From NCBI GenBank assembly GCA_900768685.1, contig CAAGDX010000033.1:1-64000 (forward strand): a stretch of 64,000 nucleotides of DNA, given 5' to 3'. Source of the stretch: Bacteroidales bacterium. GTDB lineage: Bacteria; Bacteroidota; Bacteroidia; Bacteroidales; Muribaculaceae. The position numbers and the translations under genes are program-made. The notes under the pieces were generated by a model. That model saw only the letters and a list, made by a program, of their open reading frames with translations, did not search any database and had not been told where the DNA came from. Below are positions 8,511 through 16,578 of the stretch, piece by piece (positions within the stretch are counted from its first letter, which is position 1; each line of letters starts with the position of its first letter).

Positions 8511-10513
8511 TGCAAAAAGTGGATTTACCTCACCCTCAGCTATAAAGCAGGCAATCAGCCGCTCCTCAATGCAACTTACGCACAGGACAGCAGCACAGTC
8601 ACTCTCTTTGACGATACTCCTGCAAACGCTTACGAAGGTCAAGGCAAACTCAGCATCGGCAGTAGCTCCGCACAGGGCGCTATCCATGAACTCACCCTCT
8701 GGGACGAAGCTCACGACGCTACGGTGGCTCTGCTTGACAAGAACAAGACCAAAAAGCCTTCTACTCCTCACCTTATCGGCTACTGGAAGATGAACGAAGG
8801 CGACGGTACTCTCATCACAGACTACGCTCGCAACCGCCACATGAAGATGGCTGCCGAAACGTGGAAGTTTCATTCACAAACAATGGCGGTACACAGCAAG
8901 TTTGGACTCTCAGCGAACTCCCAGCATGGCTCACCGCAAGTAAGGAAGAAGGTGCCGCTGAAGCCCTCACCACTACCACAATAGGATTCGACATCCCGCA
9001 AAGTGTGGCTATCGGTACATACGAAGGTACTGTTTATCTCACAGGCAACGAAGACATCTCATCTGCTCTCACTATCAACCTTAAAGTGACAGGCGACGTT
9101 CCGCAGTGGAGCGTAAACGCAGCAGACTATGAGAACTCTATAAACCTTGTGGGTACACTCTCATACCTCGGACAACCGACAAACGACGCTGAAGACCTCG
9201 TGGCAGCATTCATCGACGGCGAATGTCGCGGTGTGGCTCACCCTGTTTACAACGCTCGCTACGACAACTACTTCGTGATGATGGATATCTACGGAAACAA
9301 AGCTGATGCCGGCAAGGGCGTGATATTCTACGCTTACGACAGCAGCACAGGTACTAAATATCCGGAACTCAGCACTTCACAGGAAATCACATTCCGCGAC
9401 AATCAGGTTTATGGCACATTCGCAAGCCCGATTATCCTCAATGCCGAAGACCTAATAGAGCAAACTCGAAACCTCGTACAAGGCTGGAACTGGATTTCAT
9501 TCTACGTTCGTGCAAATGAACTCGCAGTAGAAAAAATCTTCAATCCGATAGCAGCTTCCGCCGACGTTGTCAAGAGTCAATCAGACTTCGCAATGTTTGA
9601 AAACGGCTCATTCTACGGAACATCATTCGACACAGACAACAGCTCTATGTACAAAGTACACATGACTGCTCCTCAAGTGCTGAACACCGTAGGACGTCGT
9701 CTCACTGCCGAAGAACGTGCCATCACTCTCAAACCGGGCTGGAACTGGGTTGCATACAACGCTATGCAGACAGCAAGCGTCATTGATGCCCTCGCTCCTA
9801 TGAACCCGCAAGACGGCGACGTTATCAAGGCACAGCAAGGCTTTGCAATGTACGACGGCTACGAATGGAACGGCTCACTCAAATCCCTCACCCCGGGACA
9901 AGGCTACATGATTCAAAGTGCTGCCGCAAGTGACCGCTCATTCGAATACCCGACACAAACAGCAAACTCAAGCCTCTCTATTGAAGGTCTGACACCGCAA
10001 CTGATGTCTGAACAACCGCTTGAATACTCTACAAGCACATTCAATCCTATCGACTACCACATCTTCCCGGGCAACATGTGTATCGTGGCTTGCGTCACAT
10101 GGGAAGGCACTCCGCTCGTAGGATGCGAAGTGGGTGTATTCGATGAAGAAAATTGTAGAGTAGCCAAGATTACGGACCACGAAGGATATGCTTACTTCGC
10201 TGTTCCGGGTGACGAAAGTATGCCATTGAACTTCCGCCTCGTATATGACGGTGAAATCTACACTTCAGACATTACCGTTTCATACGAAGAAGACGCTATC
10301 ATCGGCACACACAGCAATCCGCTCATTGTTTCATTTGACAAGAACGGACTGGACAACATCTTCGTTAATGCTGAAGACTGCGATATCCAATGGTACACCG
10401 TTTCCGGTATCAGCCTGCCTTGCAAACCTACGGAATTAGGCGTTTACATCTGCCGCAAGTACGACAAGAGAACGCAAACCGTAACCACTCGCAAGGTATT
10501 CATCAGCAAATAA
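8511..10513 (+). pseudogene. Remnant of large lectin-like T9SS surface protein
   Basis: Two out-of-frame pieces of one large gene are visible. From 8511 a frame with no start codon encodes a LamG/concanavalin-like stretch (TLWDEAHDATVALLDK, then LIGYWKMNEGDGTLITDYA). Near 8845-8861 the reading shifts frame and continues as 550 residues: a BACON-like segment (EVSFTNNGG), a repeated domain with GWNWISFY and GWNWVAYN, and a T9SS-type C-terminus (GVYICRKY ... KVFISK). The intact protein must have had a signal peptide and a complete LamG domain, both missing. I infer 5' truncation plus an internal deletion that caused the frameshift. The downstream 550-residue frame is intact but lacks any export signal. 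Confidence 0.7.
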
Positions 10514-10573
10514 TTCCCCACATTTCCTCTAAGGCTTGCCCGCAAGGCAGCCGGAGGAAATATGAAACTCCAC

Positions 10574-10607
10574 AAAAAAAACAGGACCGTCGGTCCTGTT
10601 TTTTTTT
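10574..10607. terminator. Bidirectional rho-independent terminator
   Basis: ACAGGACC pairs with GGTCCTGT across a three-base loop, with A's on one side and nine T's on the other, so it can stop the plus-strand remnant and the minus-strand glycosyltransferase. The rest of 10608-10704 is AT-rich and without a gene. Confidence 0.9.
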
Positions 10608-10704
10608 ATGTGTGTTGCTTCTAATTATTAAAGGTGATTTAAATTACGAAAAAATAACAGTTATGTAACTTTATAATAAAGAATTTTTATGCGATGCTAT
10701 TATA

Positions 10705-12132
10705 TTACTCTTTATTCCTAACGGCAAATGCTGCACCAAGTCCGGCAAAAGATATAAGTGCGGGATAAAATTCCGCTCTATATGCAGAGTAAGCTTCAAT
10801 AAGGAAATATACGTATATTATAAATACGAAATATATCTGCATTGCACTATAGCAATTCAGTTTTTTCCGTTTGTAACCCAATATCGCACCATAAGCGGCA
10901 AACAAGATTATGGCAGCATATTGTCCCCAGCCGAAAAATACGCATTGCCTCACAGGTGCGGTTTTCCATATAGACATGTCGTGATTGTATGTCATTTCCA
11001 CGCGGTTATCATAGTCGCCCAGATAGTGAAGCATCTTTTTTGTGGTGAAAAATGCTGCATCTGCGGGATTTTCCTTTAACTGAGAAAAAAGTAAATCTCG
11101 CTGATATTCATTATATTTTTCGAGTGTGCCAAGTTCCTTGAATTTGCTCGGTTCAATAACATTTCCCAAAAAACCTTGGATGTATTTCTGATATGTCAAG
11201 GCTGTTGTGGTTATCCCTCGTTCTTTGTTCAGGTATCGGCACTGCCACATCACGCTGTTAAATGCAAAAATCACTGCACTATACACTGCAAGCATTGCTG
11301 CAAGGTTCAGTGCCGGGCGGAATTTTCTTTCTTTTACCATCCGGGACATTACAACTGCTACTGCGACGGCTATTATAATTATTCCCATAGGGCGGAAAAT
11401 GCTTATCAGGGCTATAAGGAGTCCTATCAAAAGCCAACGGCGTAAACTCGCTCCGGTGTCCATCAATAGCAATGCCCACAAAATCAGTGGTATAACCACA
11501 ATATTATTAGTTAATTGCCCTACGCTGACAAGCACCGGATAAAAGGTGGCTGAAAGAGCCACCGCATAATATGCTGCCGGTTTGCCAAAGTATTTTGTCG
11601 CCACCCTATATGTGAGAAAAATAGTGAAATTGAGGCATATAAGGGCTAATACTTTCAGTGGAACGGTTGTCTCTCCAAAAACCGAGATGAAGAGCGACTC
11701 AAGCACCGCCATGCCGGTTTGATAATTATAACGTGACATATAATGCCATTCCGGCAGAGCATAAATATCATAATTCCCGTTTGCCATATTGCATGCAGCA
11801 TCATAGATTACTGCATAGTCTGACACGGGAGCGGTGTTAAACGTGAGCAAAACGGCAAGCATCAGCATGTTTGCTATTGCAAAACTGAATATCAAGAGAT
11901 ATTTTTCGGAAACATTGCCTTTCACAAAGCACCGATGTGTGAAATACACAAGCAGCACATCAAACAGCAGTCCGCCTAAAACCCAGCCGCTTTCACTCAG
12001 CCGGAATAGTTCCGGATAGCATCTGTCGTACACTACCATCACAAGCAATATGCATAGGGGCATTATCGCTATTGTCCACACTGTCAGACGGCTGAATAAG
12101 AAATCGTATATTTTGCCAAGAGCTTGTTTCAT
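10705..12132 (-). CDS. GT-C fold membrane glycosyltransferase (GT39/ArnT-like)
   Basis: About 475 residues with roughly 11-12 hydrophobic segments. The long first extracytoplasmic loop contains APVSDYAVIYDAACNM, with an Asp placed as in the polyprenyl-phosphate-sugar transferases of the GT-C class. Such enzymes move a sugar from a lipid carrier to protein or glycan on the periplasmic face. A Bacteroidetes protein O-glycosylation role is possible but not shown. I chose the ATG at 12132: the longer frame starting at 12168 begins inside a TATTTTTG promoter box and crosses a dispersed AGAGCCTG motif. Its neighbours are surface proteins, and it is transcribed alone. Confidence 0.8.
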   Translation of the reverse strand: MKQALGKIYDFLFSRLTVWTIAIMPLCILLVMVVYDRCYPELFRLSESGWVLGGLLFDVLLVYFTHRCFVKGNVSEKYLLIFSFAIANMLMLAVLLTFNTAPVSDYAVIYDAACNMANGNYDIYALPEWHYMSRYNYQTGMAVLESLFISVFGETTVPLKVLALICLNFTIFLTYRVATKYFGKPAAYYAVALSATFYPVLVSVGQLTNNIVVIPLILWALLLMDTGASLRRWLLIGLLIALISIFRPMGIIIIAVAVAVVMSRMVKERKFRPALNLAAMLAVYSAVIFAFNSVMWQCRYLNKERGITTTALTYQKYIQGFLGNVIEPSKFKELGTLEKYNEYQRDLLFSQLKENPADAAFFTTKKMLHYLGDYDNRVEMTYNHDMSIWKTAPVRQCVFFGWGQYAAIILFAAYGAILGYKRKKLNCYSAMQIYFVFIIYVYFLIEAYSAYRAEFYPALISFAGLGAAFAVRNKE

Positions 12133-12155
12133 AAAGAAAGTTAGAGCCTGTTTTT
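12119..12155 (+). repeat. Two tandem copies of the AGAGCCTG motif
   Basis: AAGAGCTTGTTTCAT (12119-12133) and TTAGAGCCTGTTT (12141-12153) lie in the same orientation across the start of the glycosyltransferase gene. Confidence 0.6.
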
Positions 12156-12165
12156 TTTTGATATG

Positions 12166-12173
12166 CAAAAATA
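12166..12173 (-). promoter_or_regulatory. -7 promoter box of GT-C glycosyltransferase gene
   Basis: TATTTTTG on the minus strand overlaps the upstream candidate start at 12168, supporting translation from the ATG at 12132 instead. Confidence 0.5.
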
Positions 12174-12186
12174 ATAAAAATAAAGT

Positions 12187-12221
12187 AAAGGAGAGAATCT
12201 TTCTCTCAGATTCCCTCCTTT
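12187..12221 (-). terminator. Terminator of the BspA-type gene
   Basis: AAAGGAGAGAATCT pairs with AGATTCCCTCCTTT (one mismatch) around a seven-base loop. On the minus strand a T-rich tract follows. Confidence 0.8.
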
Positions 12222-12272
12222 ATTATTATTTGTCACCCCCTTTAAGCGAGGGGAGAAACGACTGCGGACGAA

Positions 12273-15200
12273 TTATTTAATAGCAACTTTAGCTACTTGT
12301 TTAGCACCGTCTGCGAAGCGAGCTTCGATAACGTAAACGCCTGTAGCGTTGCCGTTAAGAGAGTTGTTTACGTGAGCAGCAACTTTGTCTTGTGACAGAG
12401 CCACACCGCTGAGAGTGTAGATAGTAACCACAGCGTCTTGAGTGAGAGTGAAGCTGTCACCGCTGATGATGATGCGGTCGTTGTTGCTATCGTCTGCCGG
12501 TAACATTTCAACACCACCTTCAGGTTTTGTAGAACCTTCATAGTTTACAGCTACAACACCGTAACCTTCTACGCCTTCCACAACCATTTCCACTTTTGGT
12601 TCAGGGTCGGAAAGTTTAATACGTTTGATACCGCTCTTGTGGAGAGGATTAGTTTCATCGTATGCTTCAGCCCATGGATAGCGACCGCCTGACTGGTATG
12701 TGAAATTAGACTGAGCGTCAACGTCGGCTTGTGTAGGAGCACGGTAGCACCAGTACATGTATTCGCCGTTGTCATCAATAGAAAGTTGTGAGATACCAAC
12801 GTGTTCGTTTGCACCACTACCTTCGTAGCGAACAGGAGAACCGTCAACGAGTTCAAATATTTCTTTGAATTTTTCGTAGTTCGGATCCGGATTTGCAGCA
12901 AGGTCTTCGAGTTTTACTCTGTAAAGACCGCCCTTGATGATTGTGCCGTCTTCGCCCGGTCCACATTCTACAACATTTTCTGAACTCCAGCTTGCCGGAC
13001 TACCTGCTTTTTCAATGTAGAGGTAGAGGTAGCCGTTCTTGGTATCAATATTGAATGTGGTGAAAACGGGGTTAAGAGAAGTGAGCATTGCCGGGAAAGT
13101 AGGCTTCACAGGAGAAGATTTATTGATGTCGGATTCCTTAAAGTTGAAAATACCATTACCATTGTATTTCATACCTACCCAGTAAAGTGGTTCCGGATTG
13201 CCTCCGGCATCCTTGTCTTCCGTGATAGCGAAACCGCACTTAATACATCCGTAAGTCCAAGGTGCTTGATAGTAACCGAGCCAATTGTTTTCTACCCAAG
13301 ACGGATAGTTGATGTCCAGGGCAATAGCTTCTGCAGCAATCTTACGGATACATACGTTACGGTCGTTAACGTAAAGCGTGCTACCATAGATGTAGAGGTT
13401 GAACGGGTCTTTGTATGCATTGCCACCTGCGTTGTCAAGAACAACAGCCTGGAAGATATTGCCGTCAATCTGAGAGATGTAGAACAGTTTACCGTCACCT
13501 TCTACGCCACCGGTTGGAGAATATACGAATTTTTCACCGGCAGAAGCACCATAGATACGATTCTTGAACTGTACGAGCTGGAATGTGTGTTTCAAACCGC
13601 CAACTTCGTATTCGTCTGAAGCACCATCTGCGTATGCACAGCGGAGCATGCCGTCCGGTGAAGCATAGTAAAGACCTGCAGGCATACCCATGTTCTGACC
13701 ACCTGCAACGAGGTTTTCATCACCAACGATTGTGAGGTAACCCCAACCCTCTGCTGCCTTGTATGTTTCAACGAGTGAATTTGGCACATAAACCTTGATT
13801 GCACTCATATCTGCAGTAAACACGCCTTCCGCCATTGCTGCCGGATATGTTGCACATACTGTGATTGACTGGATACCACAGCCCTTAAACGCATCTGCCT
13901 CAAGAATAGTCAGCAATGAACCAAGATTAAGGGATGCAAGCTTAGGAGTATTCAGGAATGCTTCCTGCTTTACAATGTTTGGCTCGCTGTCAATTACATA
14001 CTCCTCAAGTTCAGGACAATTTGCACAAATTCCAAAAGGAATTTCACGGCCGTCTTTCTGATTTACCTTCTTCAGAACCGGACAGCCTGCAAGAACATAG
14101 CGACCGATAGTACCACCGATTTTTATTTCAGAAATACCGGTTTCAGCAAGTGCATAATCACCATAATTTGGAATACTGCTTACATCAATCTTTGTCAAAT
14201 TCTTAGCTCCATGGAATGCATGAGCCCATATCTTTGTAGCAGTTGTATTTGTATATTCCGTAGTCGGTGATGCCGGTGGGAAGAATACTATTTCCTTACC
14301 GTCTGCAGTGACAATCGCTTCTTTTTCAATCTTATATGACTCGTTGCCTGACATAATTGAGACACTATTCACATTTTGGCAAAGCATAAATGCTGCCTCC
14401 CCTATTTTTGAAAGCGATGCAGGGAGAATAACCGTGTTGAAATTATTCTTTGCAAACGACTGAACACCTATTGAAGACAATCCTTCCGGAAGTAAAAAAT
14501 CTCCCGCAATTTTACATCCTGAGAACGCATACGCACCGATAGATGTCAGGCTTGCCGGCCAATTTATACTTTCAACTGGAGAATTATAAAACGCCATTTC
14601 AGCAATAGTTGATACGCCTGTGCCAAGAACCACTGAATGCAAATTACTACAATTCTGGAAAGTAGAGCTAAGGATTGCAGTTACGCTATTAGGTAACTCG
14701 ATAAATGAAATAGCAGTGTTTGCAAAACAGTTACCACCGATAGAAGTAACGTTAGCACCCAATGTCACACTTTCAAGAGCAGTACAGTTCTCAAAATAGT
14801 AAGGGAGAATAGCTGTAACCTCATCACCGATAATCACATTCTTCAGAGTTTTGCAACCGCGGAACGGAACAGTAGCCGGCTGGTCAAAACCAACGATATT
14901 ACGGTGAATCTCAACAGTTTCAAGAGGAACCTGAGCAGTCTTCACAGTGTTGTCATCATTAAGAACCTCATTCATATTGAGTACGGCGGCAACGTCCCAG
15001 CTAAGGGCTGTTTCACCGGCTTCAATAGTGATTTTCTTAAGTGAAGTACAGTTAGTTATAAGATCCTGAGCAAGAGTTGTGATAGACCCAGGAATGACAA
15101 GTTCTTCCAAAGCCGTACAACCATAAAACAAATAGGCTGAAAACTTGGTCAAGTCAGCCGGGAAACGGACACTCTTAAGTGCAGTACAGTTTGCAAACTG

Positions 15201-15533
15201 CTGAGCGGCAAAATTCACACAGCCGTCAGGAAGATGCACGCTTGTGATATTTGCATTGTTGCTGAATGCCGCTCTTGCAACTGATGTGATGTTGTACTCA
15301 GTGCCATTAATAGTCACAGGGTTATCAGGAATGACAATATCACCCGTGTAGCCACCCTCAGCCTTGATAGCAGCAGAAGGTGCGGCAATAGTCAACTGAC
15401 CCTTCTTGGCACCCGTACCAATAGTGTAAGTAATACCCTGATAGTCAACAGTAGCACCACTTGCACCCATAACTGTAAGACATATAGCCAATCCCGCTAT
15501 AGCCTTACGCAAATTTAAGGTAAAAAGTTTCAT
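12273..15533 (-). CDS. BspA-type leucine-rich repeat surface protein, T9SS cargo
   Basis: This 1,086-residue secreted protein has a signal peptide (residues 1-27, LTVMGASGA). Residues ~60-620 form about twenty BspA/LRR_5 repeats with recurring phrases such as ITSVARAAFSNN, SVRFPADLTKFSAYLFYGCTAL and ENCTALESVTLGANVTSIG. Residues ~640-990 form a second, non-repetitive region with many aromatic Gly-Trp-Tyr phrases, unassigned, possibly a propeller. The C-terminus (GVYVIEARF ... VAKVAIK) is a T9SS sorting domain. BspA-type proteins bind host matrix or other bacteria (family knowledge). It stands alone with its own promoter and terminator. Confidence 0.9.
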   Translation of the reverse strand: MKLFTLNLRKAIAGLAICLTVMGASGATVDYQGITYTIGTGAKKGQLTIAAPSAAIKAEGGYTGDIVIPDNPVTINGTEYNITSVARAAFSNNANITSVHLPDGCVNFAAQQFANCTALKSVRFPADLTKFSAYLFYGCTALEELVIPGSITTLAQDLITNCTSLKKITIEAGETALSWDVAAVLNMNEVLNDDNTVKTAQVPLETVEIHRNIVGFDQPATVPFRGCKTLKNVIIGDEVTAILPYYFENCTALESVTLGANVTSIGGNCFANTAISFIELPNSVTAILSSTFQNCSNLHSVVLGTGVSTIAEMAFYNSPVESINWPASLTSIGAYAFSGCKIAGDFLLPEGLSSIGVQSFAKNNFNTVILPASLSKIGEAAFMLCQNVNSVSIMSGNESYKIEKEAIVTADGKEIVFFPPASPTTEYTNTTATKIWAHAFHGAKNLTKIDVSSIPNYGDYALAETGISEIKIGGTIGRYVLAGCPVLKKVNQKDGREIPFGICANCPELEEYVIDSEPNIVKQEAFLNTPKLASLNLGSLLTILEADAFKGCGIQSITVCATYPAAMAEGVFTADMSAIKVYVPNSLVETYKAAEGWGYLTIVGDENLVAGGQNMGMPAGLYYASPDGMLRCAYADGASDEYEVGGLKHTFQLVQFKNRIYGASAGEKFVYSPTGGVEGDGKLFYISQIDGNIFQAVVLDNAGGNAYKDPFNLYIYGSTLYVNDRNVCIRKIAAEAIALDINYPSWVENNWLGYYQAPWTYGCIKCGFAITEDKDAGGNPEPLYWVGMKYNGNGIFNFKESDINKSSPVKPTFPAMLTSLNPVFTTFNIDTKNGYLYLYIEKAGSPASWSSENVVECGPGEDGTIIKGGLYRVKLEDLAANPDPNYEKFKEIFELVDGSPVRYEGSGANEHVGISQLSIDDNGEYMYWCYRAPTQADVDAQSNFTYQSGGRYPWAEAYDETNPLHKSGIKRIKLSDPEPKVEMVVEGVEGYGVVAVNYEGSTKPEGGVEMLPADDSNNDRIIISGDSFTLTQDAVVTIYTLSGVALSQDKVAAHVNNSLNGNATGVYVIEARFADGAKQVAKVAIK

Positions 15534-15588
15534 GATTTTTTTTATATTAGTTAATTAATGTTTGTTGTCACACTTATTTGGATTGTCG

Positions 15589-15596
15589 CAAAATTA
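15589..15596 (-). promoter_or_regulatory. -7 promoter box of the BspA-type gene
   Basis: TAATTTTG on the minus strand, 55 bases upstream of the start codon, in an AT-rich leader. Confidence 0.65.
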
Positions 15597-15844
15597 CACA
15601 TAATTTCCTAATGCACCACACTTTTTATTAACAAAAACACCTTAATCAATGTTAATAACACTTAACAAGCCTTAAATCTTAATTGCCGCCTCAAAATCGC
15701 CTGTGCTTAAGTGCTTCATCTCGCAGCATAAAATATTCTTTTCCACACATCTCACCAGCCGTCACCATTTCCGCTTCACCATAAAAAACAAGAAAACTCA
15801 TGCAAAAACACATGCAAACAAATAGTCGCAAATCCGGAATAAAC

Positions 15845-15928
15845 ACAAAAAGCTCATGCAAAACTTCTTTCAAACAAAAAAGAAGCAAAAAACAAAAAGC
15901 TCATGCAAAACTTCTTTCAAACAAAAAA
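15845..15928. repeat. Perfect 37-bp direct repeat (period 47)
   Basis: The segment 15845-15881 recurs exactly at 15892-15928. Each copy contains the core AGCTCATGCAAAACTTC flanked by A-rich DNA. Weaker echoes (CTCATGCAAAAACAC, CATGCAAAC) lie at 15796-15820. It lies in the 516-base stretch between the BspA-type gene and the CAT tRNA, which otherwise holds only the two promoters and no gene. Confidence 0.9.
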
Positions 15929-15990
15929 TCACAAAAATAATCCAGGAAAACGTCACGCAAACAAAAAATTACAAAAAAATCACACAAAAC

Positions 15991-16021
15991 TTGCACATTT
16001 CACAATTATATCCTAAATTTG
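15991..16021 (+). promoter_or_regulatory. Promoter of the CAT-anticodon tRNA
   Basis: TTG at 15991-15993 and TAAATTTG at 16014-16021 have a 20-base spacer. The box ends 29 bases before the tRNA. Confidence 0.75.
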
Positions 16022-16050
16022 CACTCCGAAACGCAAGAAACGCACTTGCA

Positions 16051-16124
16051 GGTCCCATAGCTCAGTTGGTCAGAGCACCTGACTCATAATCAGGGAGTCC
16101 TTGGTTCAAGCCCAAGTGGGACCA
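16051..16124 (+). tRNA. tRNA with anticodon CAT (Met, or Ile2)
   Basis: The acceptor stem pairs GGTCCCA with TGGGACC and is followed by discriminator A. Anticodon loop CTCATAA gives CAT, and the arm sequences are canonical (AGCTCAGTTGG, GGTTCAAGCCC). CAT may be elongator methionine or the lysidine-modified isoleucine tRNA. I cannot separate the two by eye. It is not an initiator, because the acceptor is fully paired at position 1-72. Confidence 0.9.
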
Positions 16125-16130
16125 CACCCC

Positions 16131-16177
16131 AAATCGCTAAAGAACTCACAACGAGCCCTTTAGCGATTTTTCTTTCC
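16131..16177 (+). terminator. Terminator of the CAT tRNA
   Basis: AAATCGCTAAAG (16131-16142) pairs with CTTTAGCGATTT (16158-16169), followed by a T-rich tract. Confidence 0.85.
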
Positions 16178-16304
16178 CAAAATGCCCGAATATTCCCCGA
16201 CTTATTTCGGACTGTAATCAAATTATTGCTCTCCGCTAAAAACTTGGCATACTTCTCCAACAGGTACGCATACACACCGGCGAAGAACTCCTGTGGGCGT
16301 CGTA

Positions 16305-16390
16305 TTTTAGAGCCTGTCTCATTATAAATGTTAAGGCAGAGGCGGGCTGTCATTGAGGAGATTTGTTTGTGCTTATAATGGTGTGTGGCG
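16305..16390 (+). repeat. Dispersed ~86-bp repeat, copy B
   Basis: About 90% identical to the reverse complement of 32-117. It starts with TTTTAGAGCCTGTCTCATTATAA, of which the first part is the motif seen at many gene ends. It is the longest version of that motif in the window and may approximate the ancestral element. Confidence 0.75.
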
Positions 16391-16393
16391 GTG

Positions 16394-16417
16394 GTGGAGC
16401 GGTTTGAGCCGCTCCAC
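16394..16417. repeat. Perfect 9-bp inverted repeat (hairpin)
   Basis: GTGGAGCGG and CCGCTCCAC flank a six-base loop. It has no T-run, so it is not a classical terminator, but it lies downstream of the minus-strand CotH gene just past the duplicated 3' end and could still end or protect that transcript. Confidence 0.7.
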
Positions 16418-16430
16418 TGTGCCAAATGTT

Positions 16431-16578
16431 TTTTTATCGGATTATGATTTTTTTGATTTTGTTTCCTGTTTTGTGGAGGTGAGGACCTTTTGTGGGGGTG
16501 TGATTTTTATCGGATTATGATTTTTTCGATTTTGTTTCCTGTTTTGCGGAGGTAAAGTCCTTTTGTGGGGTTTGTGAT
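16431..16578 (-). repeat. 73-bp tandem duplication of the CotH gene's 3' end
   Basis: The block 16504-16578, encoding the last residues and stop of the CotH-kinase protein, is repeated at 16431-16503 with a few substitutions. The second copy lies downstream of the stop codon and is untranslated. Confidence 0.85.

Noticed and set aside
8346..8873. A 175-residue minus-strand frame opposite the lectin-like remnant
   Set aside because: It is antisense to the clearly protein-like plus frame, has no recognisable domain and crosses the AraC promoter region.
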